Source: Cerrena zonata (taxonomy: Eukaryota > Basidiomycota > Agaricomycetes > Polyporales > Cerrenaceae). Taken from it: a stretch of 64,000 nt of DNA. This document shows positions 36,933-48,810 of this stretch, in pieces. A program made the translations under genes and the position numbers. Below the pieces are notes generated by a model that saw nothing but the letters and a program-made list of their open reading frames with translations, was not told the origin of the DNA and made no database searches. Every line of letters begins with the position of its first letter. Position 1 is the stretch's first letter. The stretch spans positions 62,001-126,000 of the forward strand of contig JASBNA010000080.1 in the NCBI GenBank assembly GCA_038087015.1, given 5' to 3'.

Positions 36933-37306
36933 CACTAGGCTGGAAACCAGATTCTAGGCCTAATAAAAAGGTGAAAAAATAGTTATAAAATGTAATGATT
37001 TTTAAGTAACTTTCCAGTCAATAAAATAAAATAAAATACAAAGTTTTTGCAACATTCTGTATATACAAAAAATAAATACAAAACTTTAACTTTTTATTAC
37101 AAAAAAAATGTGTCTTCAGTGGGAATTCACAGTTTTAAGCTCCATATTCTATAAAGATCTTGTTTAATTCTTATATTTACAAAATGCTATCAGAAATTTG
37201 AATTTTATTTTATTTTATTGACTGGAAAGTTACTTGAAAATCATTATATTTTATAACTGATTTTTCACCTTTTTATTGGGCCTAGAATTTGGTTTCTAGC
37301 CCAGTA
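36933..37306 (+). mobile_element. Family B MITE (copy B3, left arm)
   Basis: Begins CACTAGGCTGGAAACC and ends GGTTTCTAGCCCAGTA. Flanks TGG and TAG differ by one base, consistent with a mutated target duplication. Its mirror copy is B5. Confidence 0.8.
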
Positions 37307-38391
37307 TAGGTAGAATTGCAGCAATTACACTCTCAACAACTTTCTCTCATCCTCTAATGAGCCAGGGATCTCTCTATTTCTGTTTCTCTTAATTTGAAAG
37401 ATGTCCGCCCAGACCTAGTTGACTGGTGCACTCAAAACATCTCCCACATTTGAGCTCTTAATCTTCAGTCTTCAAATCTACCCAACTTTGCCTGGCTTTC
37501 TATAGCAGACAGCATATGTCTTGAGGCATTATATCTCACTTACTGCCATCAGACACTGCTATACAATGAGAATCCTCTGCCCTAATTCTGCACAGCTCCA
37601 AAATTACATGCACTTTGGATAACAGGCATATGCTTACCCTGGGAAAAAAATTGATATGTTAACATAACTCAGTTACACATTACTATACTATATCAGCTAT
37701 TGAATAGTGACAAAGAATTTATCAACATCTTCTAAGATTCACCCCACCTAGAAGATCTTTCCATCTCTTGCAAAGGGCAAGAGAAATTGTTTGTGCAGAG
37801 CTCGGAGAACAGATTACCAAAGGTCTCTTGAGCCTCCTGTAATCCTATTGTCCTTTGCAAGCTTCAAAAATTCCACCTTTCCCTCTGTCTCGCTGATGTT
37901 CAATATATACTATGCCAAATTTCCACACTGAGAACAGCAAAGGTCAAAATTCAGGTCTTTATCTTTCCTACTGTAATCAAAAGCAAAGATTGCAAAGTAG
38001 TATTTCCCAATGACAAACACGGTCTCTTAGCATTAGTGACAGTGAGGTCTCTTGTTGTCAATGTTGAGAGACAATCGATCAGAGGCTAGATTCCACAATA
38101 GGCAGTAGAGGAATTAGAGTTGAAAGAGGGTATTGATTTATCATAGGTAAACATCACTATCATACCAGTTAAATACAATAACCCAAGAGATGATAACCAT
38201 ATTGCAAACATTGCCAACAATATATTTTTGAATTCAGTAAGGTAACTCTTCCAAAACTTCCTATCACCTGTCCTTTTCTGCCTGGTTCTTTATGATGGTG
38301 GACTCTAACTTGAAGATGGGCATTACCAAGCCCCCTCTCTAAAATACCAAAACATCCTACTGCATCTATGTCAATTTTACCTCCTCACTCA
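37307..38391. other. Unassigned sequence in the inner left arm
   Basis: About 1.1 kb of moderately balanced composition without a long frame. Conserved splice sites or motifs were not found. The same sequence is mirrored at 39489-40573. Confidence 0.35.
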
Positions 38392-38582
38392 CACTAAACT
38401 AAAAACCTAATTTTAGGCCTAATAAAAAGATAAAAAATCAGTCATAAAATGTAATGATTTTCAAGCAACTTTTTCTGTCAAAAAAATGAAATAAAACTGA
38501 AAGTTCTTAGAACATTTTGTGAAAACAAAAATTCAATAAAAATTTGAGAAAATATGAAGCATAAAACTGTAGATTCCCACTC
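38392..38582 (+). mobile_element. Half of a family B MITE (B4, left copy)
   Basis: Begins CACTAAACTAAAAACC and runs to GATTCCCACTC, the usual midpoint of a B element, where A8 starts. The partner on the other side of A8 (39298-39488) is a reverse complement of this half. The true second half of a B element, which should start GAAAACACATTTTT, is absent. Confidence 0.78.
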
Positions 38583-39297
38583 CACTGGATCATAGCCCAA
38601 ATTTTAGGCTTCATAAAAGTAAGGTCAAATTTTATAAAAAGTCTCTTACAAAACATGATTTTGAGCATCTAAAAAATGTCAAAAAATGCAGAATTTCAGC
38701 AAAATTTGATGAATTGTAAAATCCTTAGCTAATTCAGACTTTTGTATCTAATTTTTAGACTTTAGAAATATGGAATTTCTGTTTATTTTTTATTGGAGAA
38801 AAGTTTACTATGCAAAATTCAAAAATTTGATACATCGTTATTTCTCTAGAAATTATAATATAATGATATATATTAAAATAAAGTGTTATAAATAGAGAGC
38901 CTAGATAGAAGATATAGACTCTTATTGTTGGTAAATCATAGTCTTCATCAATTATAATATCTGATAGAGATATTTAAGCATGCAATATCACTGACCTTTC
39001 TAAATTAGCAGTTTAAATTTTATATCACTTTTGGAGAAACAAAATTACATCAAATTTTTGAATTTTGCATAGTAAACTTTTCTCCAATAAAAAATAAACA
39101 GAAATTCCATATTTCTAAAGTCTAAAAATTAGATACAAAAGTCTGAATTAGCTAAGGATTTTACAATTCATCAAATTTTGCTGAAATTCTGCATTTTTTG
39201 ACATTTTTTAGATGCTCAAAATCATGTTTTGTAAGAGACTTTTTATAAAATTTGACCTTACTTTTATGAAGCCTAAAATTTGGGCTATGATCCAGTG
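38583..39297 (+). mobile_element. Family A MITE (copy A8) at the exact centre of the palindrome
   Basis: A complete 715-bp element with CACTGGATCATAGCCC and GGGCTATGATCCAGTG ends. Its midpoint (38940) is the symmetry axis of the 18.4-kb palindrome. The loop, about 38836-39045, is not self-complementary and is in the normal family arrangement. Flanking triplets are CTC on the left and GAG on the right, which are reverse complements and not a direct target duplication. This is what a fold-back at A8 would leave. Confidence 0.88.
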
Positions 39298-39488
39298 GAG
39301 TGGGAATCTACAGTTTTATGCTTCATATTTTCTCAAATTTTTATTGAATTTTTGTTTTCACAAAATGTTCTAAGAACTTTCAGTTTTATTTCATTTTTTT
39401 GACAGAAAAAGTTGCTTGAAAATCATTACATTTTATGACTGATTTTTTATCTTTTTATTAGGCCTAAAATTAGGTTTTTAGTTTAGTG
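39298..39488 (-). mobile_element. Half of a family B MITE (B4, mirrored copy)
   Basis: Reverse complement of 38392-38582, ending GTTTAGTG. Its outer flank TGA mirrors the TCA flank on the left. Confidence 0.78.
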
Positions 39489-40573
39489 TGAGTGAGGAGG
39501 TAAAATTGACATAGATGCAGTAGGATGTTTTGGTATTTTAGAGAGGGGGCTTGGTAATGCCCATCTTCAAGTTAGAGTCCACCATCATAAAGAACCAGGC
39601 AGAAAAGGACAGGTGATAGGAAGTTTTGGAAGAGTTACCTTACTGAATTCAAAAATATATTGTTGGCAATGTTTGCAATATGGTTATCATCTCTTGGGTT
39701 ATTGTATTTAACTGGTATGATAGTGATGTTTACCTATGATAAATCAATACCCTCTTTCAACTCTAATTCCTCTACTGCCTATTGTGGAATCTAGCCTCTG
39801 ATCGATTGTCTCTCAACATTGACAACAAGAGACCTCACTGTCACTAATGCTAAGAGACCGTGTTTGTCATTGGGAAATACTACTTTGCAATCTTTGCTTT
39901 TGATTACAGTAGGAAAGATAAAGACCTGAATTTTGACCTTTGCTGTTCTCAGTGTGGAAATTTGGCATAGTATATATTGAACATCAGCGAGACAGAGGGA
40001 AAGGTGGAATTTTTGAAGCTTGCAAAGGACAATAGGATTACAGGAGGCTCAAGAGACCTTTGGTAATCTGTTCTCCGAGCTCTGCACAAACAATTTCTCT
40101 TGCCCTTTGCAAGAGATGGAAAGATCTTCTAGGTGGGGTGAATCTTAGAAGATGTTGATAAATTCTTTGTCACTATTCAATAGCTGATATAGTATAGTAA
40201 TGTGTAACTGAGTTATGTTAACATATCAATTTTTTTCCCAGGGTAAGCATATGCCTGTTATCCAAAGTGCATGTAATTTTGGAGCTGTGCAGAATTAGGG
40301 CAGAGGATTCTCATTGTATAGCAGTGTCTGATGGCAGTAAGTGAGATATAATGCCTCAAGACATATGCTGTCTGCTATAGAAAGCCAGGCAAAGTTGGGT
40401 AGATTTGAAGACTGAAGATTAAGAGCTCAAATGTGGGAGATGTTTTGAGTGCACCAGTCAACTAGGTCTGGGCGGACATCTTTCAAATTAAGAGAAACAG
40501 AAATAGAGAGATCCCTGGCTCATTAGAGGATGAGAGAAAGTTGTTGAGAGTGTAATTGCTGCAATTCTACCTA
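39489..40573. other. Unassigned sequence in the inner right arm
   Basis: Mirror of 37307-38391. No gene seen. Confidence 0.35.
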
Positions 40574-40947
40574 TACTGGGCTAGAAACCAAATTCTAGGC
40601 CCAATAAAAAGGTGAAAAATCAGTTATAAAATATAATGATTTTCAAGTAACTTTCCAGTCAATAAAATAAAATAAAATTCAAATTTCTGATAGCATTTTG
40701 TAAATATAAGAATTAAACAAGATCTTTATAGAATATGGAGCTTAAAACTGTGAATTCCCACTGAAGACACATTTTTTTTGTAATAAAAAGTTAAAGTTTT
40801 GTATTTATTTTTTGTATATACAGAATGTTGCAAAAACTTTGTATTTTATTTTATTTTATTGACTGGAAAGTTACTTAAAAATCATTACATTTTATAACTA
40901 TTTTTTCACCTTTTTATTAGGCCTAGAATCTGGTTTCCAGCCTAGTG
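40574..40947 (-). mobile_element. Family B MITE (copy B5, right arm)
   Basis: Mirror copy of B3. Ends GGTTTCCAGCCTAGTG. Confidence 0.8.
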
Positions 40948-41819
40948 CCAGCAATATGCCCAAAGTTGCTTGATAGAAATTTGAGAGCTGTCACAGGTGA
41001 TCTTTCTCCAGGCCCTGCAAACTTGGATCACAGAAATAAGAGATTTATGGTCAGCATGTCCACCAGCCTAAGGAAGGAGGACAGACTGGAAGATCATCTC
41101 CAAGACATTCAGTGAAAGATGATATATCTTCCTACTCTCATTGAGAGCAAAGCATAGCTCTTGATGCAATATAATATAGCCACTGTCTAACCGATCCAGC
41201 CTTTTTTGAACTTCAGATTTATTGGGAATAGCACTGATGCATGTCAGGCATCGTCATTTTAGGATATATACTATATGATATACTTCTCGTCTAGTATACT
41301 GCCAAATAGACCTTGTAGGTTTGCAAACAACTGCTGCATTGTGTCACTTTGAGTAGGCAGAGTTACAAGTGTTGAGAAAGAGAGAATAAAACTATAAATA
41401 AACTGGGAGCATGTTGACTATTAGAAGGAGTCATGACCTTAGTCTGTCTATTTGATCAAAATGTTTTTCTAAATATTCTAGTAATATTTTGGTTAATTCA
41501 CAAGATATCATATGTTCATAAAAGACATTAAAAATTATAAGTTTGTAAAATCTCCTAGTTAAAAGTAGGGTCCAAAAAAGCTATATATTTTGAAACTATT
41601 ATTAACAATATTAAACAAAATATCTTTTTACCAATTCAAAAAATGTCTATTTGTAAAGTTACTTGGTTTTTTTTGTTGTACTCTGACAATATGTTAGCTA
41701 ATTTTTTTGCATCTAATAAGATTGCTACAATTAAGTCACAAACAGTTCTCTATTTAATACAGCATCACTTAATAATGATCAAAATATAGTAAATAATATT
41801 TTTACTATATAGAGTTACA
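40948..41819. other. Non-coding stretch between B5 and NUMT (right arm)
   Basis: Mirror of 36061-36932. Nothing recognised. Confidence 0.35.
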
Positions 41820-42732
41820 GATTTTATATTTATTTATTTATTGTGACTTCAAACCCTGATAAAGACTAATTAATAATCTTTAGCTTTGTCTTGGCCTTTG
41901 AAAGTCTATGCTCTGCCCACTAAATGGAATCTTTTAAAAAAAGGGTTGCTTCATATCCTTGCCTAAACACTGGTCTCCAGTTGCACTCTGTGTTGTCCTG
42001 TGTCCTTTTATTAAATTTCGGAAGAGTTATACATTAGTAAGTATGTGCAATTGCTAATTGTTGGGATAAACCCTTGACTCCCCTCTTTTCCTTAAATATT
42101 ACATTTTATATTAATTGCATAATTTAATTAAAAATAGAATATAACTATAATAAATAAATAACCAATCACTAAGAAAGAAAAACAAAAAATTAGACTATTA
42201 TGTTTAATAGTTTAATCAATAAATCTCAATTTTAAAAAAGGTAAAAAAAATTTAAAAAAGTTTAAAAAAAATATTTTTTAGTATTAAATTTAATCTTTTA
42301 CTATATAATAGACTCTTTTATTAAAAATAATAAATTAAATACTATTTAAAAAAATAAAATTAGATATTACCATTATTTAATTATTAATTACCTTTTTAAA
42401 TTTATATAGAAAGGTTTTTTTTATTCTGCCTTGACTATTGGCTGTACCAAAATCCCTGCCTTTTTCTGCCCTTTAAAGGTTTTGCCTTAACCACTGGCTT
42501 AGCTGTGCAAGGCTTCTTGAAAATTTATAAATTTAAATTAAAACTATAAAGTATATTGTATTACCAAAGTAAACTTTAAAATTTAATAACATTAATTATT
42601 TTATAGTAATTTTTTATTTTATTTTTAAATTAAAAGCCTAAAATTCCCTTTTAACCTTAAGTCAAAAAACAAACAAACAAAACAAAAAATAAAAATGAGC
42701 CAGTGGTTAAGGCAGGGGGATTGATTCTATTT

Positions 42733-43075
42733 TTATTTTTGATCTAAAACAGTATCAAATAAACTGTTTTCTATTAATCCTATAGCAGGTACAATTGCTA
42801 AGAACCATATAAAGTAAAATGCAGTTGATATTTGACCTATTTCAACATAAGGGCTAACAGGATGTTGAGACCCAATCCATATTAAAATGAAAATCAACAA
42901 CAAAAAACCAGAAAGCTAATTTCATTAATGGTCTAAATTGTGAACCTTTAATTCTAGATAAATCAGTTAAAGGAAGCACTAATAAAATTAATAGAGAACC
43001 AAACATGGCAATAACTCCTAACAATTTATTAGGTATTGATCTTAAAATTGCGTAGAAAGGCAAAAGATCATTTAT
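42733..43075 (-). pseudogene. cob: Cytochrome b, last exon (right arm)
   Basis: Mirror of 34806-35148, with the same frameshift inside the WFFVV segment. A duplicate pseudogene with no independent function is expected. Confidence 0.9.
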
Positions 43076-43756
43076 TTATTTTGTAGGCCTAGAGTTTAAT
43101 TTATAAAGCATATCCTTATACATATATATAGATATATTATTTATTAATATATCCATACTTTCTTCAAAGATATAAATTCTATGTCCCTTTTTATGTTTAT
43201 AAATAGAACATTTTAATGAATTATTTCCAAACATATTTTCTAAAGTAGATTTTAATTTTAAAACATCTTCTAAGTTAAAAGCATAAGTATTTAAATGCAA
43301 ACCTTTATTTTGAATAGAACCATCATCCATAATCCAGTATGATAAACCTATTGGAGTTAATAGTTTTTGTATATTAATAGGTACTATTTTTTAATTATTT
43401 TGATAAAAAAGAGTTTTATATTGATTAAAACAAGGTAAAGATAATGTTGCAAAATTAACAGATTTATAGATATTATTAGTTCTATTATCTTTAAACATTT
43501 TTTCTTTTAATTTAAATGTTTCAGATAAATAAGGTAGGTTTAAATAAATTTAAAACATATTTAAAATAATTTAAGTGATGTGATCTTAAGCTGCTTTGCC
43601 CAAACATAAATTAAAAATTACCATTTAAACTTCTTTTTTAAACATGACCATCACCTAATAATATTTCATTTAAAGGACTTTCTATAATAAACTTTGATCT
43701 ATCAACCTTATTTAATTTAGTTTTAAGGTTGTTACTATTTGAATTTAGGGTTAAAC
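43076..43756 (-). pseudogene. LAGLIDADG endonuclease remnant (right arm)
   Basis: Mirror of 34125-34805. It has the same two motifs (LLGDGH, IMDDGS) and the same frame breaks. Confidence 0.78.
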
Positions 43757-43758
43757 CT

Positions 43759-44273
43759 AAAGGTTTTGTAGTATTTACAATTGTTATATATTTGTTTTAT
43801 TATTTAAAAAGTTTGTTTTTAAAAAATATTTAGCTTATAATCATAAAAAATTTCAATTATTGTATGTTAAATTAAGTAAATTCCTGAGAAAACCTGTAAA
43901 ACTTGAATTAGTTAGATTACATTATCGTTATAATGAAACTCATATTTTAGCTAAAACTCTTGAATTATTGGGTGATAAATTTAGAAGACCTTTTAGATAT
44001 TTTGCTTATAGAACTTTTGCATATCTAGGTATTTTAAATAATAATAAATCTAAAGTTAATCCTATTAATCCTACTTTTATTACTGGTATTAGTGTGAAAT
44101 TAGCTGAAAGACTTTTTTCTCAAAAAACAATTCCTAGAAAAACAGTTAAAAGAATTCAAAAAGGTACTATAATTAGAACTAATGCTCAAATTATTACATC
44201 TTCTAAATTTACTAAAACAAATAGAAAAGGTATATTCAGCATAACTGTATCTATGGGTCAAAGATTTTTTTAG
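43759..44273 (+). pseudogene. rps3: Mitochondrial Rps3, C-terminal part (right arm)
   Basis: Mirror of 33608-34122. The frame is intact over the C-terminal part and the N-terminal half is missing in the same way. Confidence 0.75.
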
Positions 44274-44806
44274 TCTTTATAATCAATTATTATTTCTATT
44301 TATTTATTTAATTTATTAATTTAGAATTTTATAACTAGCGCCCCTGGTTTTATTATAAATTTAAAACCCCCTACTTACATCACTTTTTGCTGCTCCAACC
44401 TTAAATTTTATTAATTTGAACCCTGTTCTGTATACTGGATAAATATAAGTTAGTGAATACAATAAAAGAATCAAGGTCCTGCCTTTTAAGAGCCTATGCC
44501 CACTGGCTTAGACTGGCTTAGTTGAGTTAATTAAATCTTTATTATTTTTATTTTTATTTATGCCTCAATTTTATATTTGTTGTAAAAGTAGTTAAAATTA
44601 TTATTTAGAGTTTGTTTTATTTAGCTCTGCCCTGGCTCCGGCCTATAGTTAATATGTATATATTATTTTAGATTTTTAGATATGTTATAGTATAGGTATA
44701 TTAAATATTAAGGTTTAAATAATTATATTTTTAGTTTTATTTTTTAATATTATGTTTAATTTTAATTTATATAAATATAGATACTATAGCAAAATTTTAT
44801 TATTAT

Positions 44807-44878
44807 TTTTTCTTAGTTTAATAGTTAAAACTACATTCTTCTAAAATGTCAATTCTGGTTCAAATCTGGAAGAAAAAT
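44807..44878 (+). tRNA. tRNA-Arg(UCU), mitochondrial type, right arm
   Basis: Mirror of 33003-33074 and identical in sequence. Cloverleaf with anticodon TCT in loop CTTCTAA. Probably inactive because it sits in nuclear mitochondrial DNA. Confidence 0.82.
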
Positions 44879-45164
44879 ATATAATTTATATATTTATATT
44901 TAATTAAGGAGATATAATATAATTATATTAAGTGTTAAATTTTTAATCTTTGTTACAATAGTAAAATTCTTTTTTAGATAAATTAATTAAATTAAATTAA
45001 ATTACTGACCTGCCTACTTTGAATGGCTCCACTCCTTTTTAAAATTTATTACTTTATATCTTTATTAAATACTTTGAGGTTCTATCAAAGCTGTATATGT
45101 TTTTAATAAATAATTTACAGAAAACTCTTCAATAAATGTTATTTTTATTTACTGCTAATTGATA

Positions 45165-45376
45165 AGTTGTCTAAACAACATAAAATATATATGGTAAAAT
45201 ATATAGTATATTCTGTATATTGTCCAAACAATATAGAATGTATAGTAAAATATATTGTACACTCTGTATGTTGTCCAAACAACATAGAATATATAATAAA
45301 ATACATTGTATATTCTGTATATTATTCAAAGAGCATAGAATACATAGTAAAATGCACTGTACATTTTTTATATTGT
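45165..45376. repeat. 51-bp tandem repeat, four units (right arm)
   Basis: Mirror of 32505-32716. Confidence 0.8.
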
Positions 45377-47643
45377 TTGAATAGTATAAAAAAACTTGCA
45401 CACATATGCTAGTATTGGTATAGGTCTCAGAATTTGTTACAAAAGTGTGATATCATTTCTTTAAAGTCTATTCATTTACATTGCAATCTCCTTGAACTCG
45501 ATCCTTCAGATGATTAGGCTAACTTTACTCAAACTGATACAAACAATTTCTTCACTGGGTATTTTATAAATTCTTTTGAAATAGTTTTGTTACTGATATT
45601 AATTCTAGATTGTAATGGTATAAAAAAAGAGCTGTATTTATTCAACCTTAAGAATCTGAAACCCAGACTGTTCTCTCTATCTGTAAAGCTTGGTAACAAT
45701 ATATTTCCTATAGCAAGAAAGCTGTTTATCAAAGCAGAATTAGATAGATCTCCTAAGGTCACTCAAGTCAAGACCTATCACATCTTGGTATAGACTATTA
45801 CTCTGATAACTGTGTTTACCTAAGACTTGCTGTAGATTCAACTGGGTTGCATAATATGCTTAAATTTTCAAGTTTTATATATCTTACTATGATCTTGTAA
45901 TACTATTAGAAAAATACCAAAAATCTTTTTTTGTATTAGTTGTATTTTAAAGTTATAAGAAAAAATCTTTACTATGTGTATTCCAGATACATACTATGCA
46001 TATACTGAATGTTGCAATATTCTTTAAATTTTAAATACTTTCTCTCATCATCTTTATCTCTGATCTTATATTAATATATTAGGACCTGTGCATTTTCAAT
46101 ATGTACTGCTAATATAGATATTCCCCTTAGTCTTATTCTTATATAATTTAAAACATATTATGTCCTATTGATGAGAGAAAGCCTAAGATGCTTTATAATA
46201 TAGTCAATCTAGACCTAGGCAATCTAATAAGTGAAACAAATATCTATGTTAAGTCTTCTTTTGTTGCTTAAACATTATTACATAGATCAACTTTATAATA
46301 TATATGCTAAGATGTTTTATGATATAAGTAATCTAATAAGACAAACAAATATTTATAATATTTATAAAGAAAGTAAACAATTGATTAAGCAATAAGAGAA
46401 GACCCAATATCATATAGCTAGACTTTATAATATATATAAGACAATACATGACATATTTTTTTAAATCTGATTAACTAAAAAGGACAGTTACCTTTAACTA
46501 TATATATAGTTAGATCTTAGATCTGACCTAGGTATATTTGTCTTACTATGTTTCTTATCCTTCATAGTGAGAGCTAACTATGAAAACTTCAGGCTCTATA
46601 TATAGTAATTCTAGTCACCCAGGGCTCTAGATAAAAGTTGTTGCAGCAACTTTGATAGAATATATATCAAAATAAAGAATAAAAAATGCTACAATAAGTA
46701 TCAATAAAACTACTCAATATAAAATAAAGTAGAGCATATCAAACTAGAAAACAGTCACTACTAGTATATTAGAAATAAGTTGCTATAATAACTTTTAAAA
46801 TAAATAAAATAAAAAACATTATAATAGATAGATATATGATCTAAAATATATTTAAATCTAGCAGTTATAATCAAATTTAAAGCTATAATAGCAAAGATGT
46901 GATAGAAATAATGAGATAATAACAATCAAAAGTAAATATATTTTTTATCTTCTGTGATAAAGGCTAACTCTAAATATATCTAGGTAAAATACTATTAAAA
47001 AAACTCTAGATTTAATATTATTTTTTTCTCCACTCCTCAATAGATTTGTATTAGTAGATATAGTTTTAAAGATAAAGTTTATTTGAGTTTGAATCTTATA
47101 TAATAAGATATATAAGAGTTAAATCTCTTTAAAATCTATATTTATTTTTTAACTCTCTACCACCATTATCAACATCTTATATAATTTCAAATATAATATC
47201 TACACTCTCATCTCTTTATAAATGCAGATACTATTCTAAAATTCTAAAAACAGCTACTGTCTAGTGCTGAAAAGCAGTCCACCCTAGCAATTTGTATCAA
47301 TAGGTCACCTAACTTCTGACAGATGGAGGTTTTGGGAGGCTCAAATAATAGCTTAGGTTCTTAGCTATTTAATACAATATAGTTTAGATTTTTTACACAT
47401 TGAGAAAATATGGTATACTGTCTTCAATCAGTCAATTAGATACTATCATATAAATTAGACACCCCCTCCCAACACCAATTTCTCACCATTTGGAATGAAA
47501 TTTGAGATGAAATATATGTCATTTGGGCTGCTCTATCATTTGTACCCTTTATTTCCTTCATAAGTCAAACCCCTTTGGTTTTAGGCTGCATAAACTGGCA
47601 AAAAGTGCGAAAACTAAAATATTCCAGGGATATTTATAGTTCC
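45377..47643. other. AT-rich non-coding stretch, right arm
   Basis: Mirror of 30238-32504. It differs at a few positions near 47405-47560. Confidence 0.35.
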
Positions 47644-47826
47644 TGTTACAGGCAAAGTCCTTTCACACAGGTACAAGTTAAATGGGGTAAGAAAGGGTAG
47701 ATTGCCTAGGTCAGGTTAAGGAATACAAGCTAGAGCTACTGGGTTTATATACTAGGGACTGTGGCTGTACTACACAAGAGAATGGAACTGTCTAGACTAG
47801 GATGATGTCATGTGGGAGAACTGACA
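47644..47826 (-). mobile_element. LTR-like fragment, right arm
   Basis: Mirror of 30055-30237. Confidence 0.5.
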
Positions 47827-47860
47827 AGTAAGCTAGTCTGGTGATTGTTCATGTGCTATC

Positions 47861-48233
47861 CACTGGGCCAGAAACCAAATTCTAGGTCTAATAAAAAGGT
47901 AAAAAATCAGTCATAAAATGTAATAATTTTCAAGTAACTTTTCAATCAAAAAATAAAATAAAATTCAAAGTTCTTACAACATTCTGTGTATGTAAAAAAT
48001 AAATCTAAAACTTTAACTTTTTATTACAAAAAAAATGTGTTTTCAGTGGGAATTCACAGTTTTAAGCTCCATATTCTATAAAGATCTTGTTTAATTCTTG
48101 TATTTACAAAATGCTATCAGAAATTTGAATTTTATTTTGTTTTTTTGACTGAAAAGTTACTTGAAAATCATTACATTTTATGACTGATTTTTTATCTTTT
48201 TATTGGGTCTAAAATTTGGTTTCTAGCATAGTG
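47861..48233 (+). mobile_element. Family B MITE (copy B6), right edge of the giant palindrome
   Basis: Begins CACTGGGCCAGAAACC and ends GGTTTCTAGCATAGTG. Flanks ATC and ACC do not match. Its inner part is the mirror of B2, while its last about 90 bp are diverged from B2, so the copy looks chimeric. Confidence 0.8.
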
Positions 48234-48810
48234 ACCAGGCTATGTAGTTACTGAGTCACAAGTACAAGTAAAGGAAAGAAAAAGAAAAGAAAGAGTGTAC
48301 GTCCGTTGTAATATTACCTCCTTAGGTGAAATTTCCCCAAAATCTGTAACTACTTAGTAATCTACAGGTTTGTTCATGATGTTAGACATGCCGACATTGT
48401 CAATGTCATGGTCGACATAGTTGTTGTCAACATACGTATCAGTAGTTAGAGAGAAAGAGGAGGATGAGTGTCAATTGTGGCATAATCATGGACAAGGGTG
48501 ATGTTGGTGAGGGTTGTGTATAATGGGAAGTCCAACATGGAGGACTTGGGGAGAAGTAGGGGAGCAGAGAGGAAGTTCTATGGTTTCAAACCAGTCTTCA
48601 GTAGTAAGGGCAAAGCGATGCCCATCAATGGTAACTGTTTCCATTTCTTCCAAAGGAATTAACCCTCAAATTCCGGCACAAGAGATATTGATTCAATAGA
48701 GGGAGACTTTGAGGCATTGAGAATCATTGGAAGTAGTGGTAAGATGTGGGGAAGACATGTTTGAGAGGAGATTCTGTGTAGCTTGGATCGACTAGATTTA
48801 GCTGAGATGC
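48234..48810. other. Sequence between the palindrome edge and gypsy 2
   Basis: Reading the minus strand gives several short conserved-looking stretches (for example IDGHRFALTTEDWFETIEL, about 48633-48577) interrupted by stops. This may be remaining gypsy 3' sequence or another gag. No LTR end was found, so it is left unnamed. Confidence 0.35.

Larger units (their letters stand above)
29736..38835 (+). repeat. Giant palindrome, left arm (about 9.1 kb)
   Basis: Reverse complement of 39046-48145. Paired coordinates sum to 77881 in the outer and middle parts and to 77880 near the centre, implying a single net 1-nt indel between about 34 and 37 kb. By hand I found only a few substitutions, near 30325-30475. 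The other stretches I compared (30.5 kb, 31.7 kb, 33.5 kb, 36.9 kb) were identical. The arm contains an LTR fragment, a 51-bp tandem repeat, a mitochondrial insertion, B3, half of B4 and the left half of A8. Confidence 0.93.
41820..45011. other. Mitochondrial DNA insertion (NUMT), right arm
   Basis: Mirror of 32870-36060, with the same tRNA-Arg, rps3 part, endonuclease remnant and cob exon, and the same frame breaks. One insertion was therefore duplicated with the arm, and two independent transfers are not needed. Confidence 0.75.
39046..48145 (-). repeat. Giant palindrome, right arm (about 9.1 kb)
   Basis: Inverted copy of 29736-38835, with the same features in reverse order on the opposite strands. 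The outer limit lies inside B6, near 48145, where identity with B2 stops sharply. Confidence 0.93.

Noticed and set aside
29736..48145. Palindrome as a pure assembly or library artefact
   Set aside because: Not fully excluded, but both outer sides have different flanking sequence, the arms carry a few real-looking differences, and the edges fall in chimeric B elements. A missed-adapter read would give exact mirror arms.
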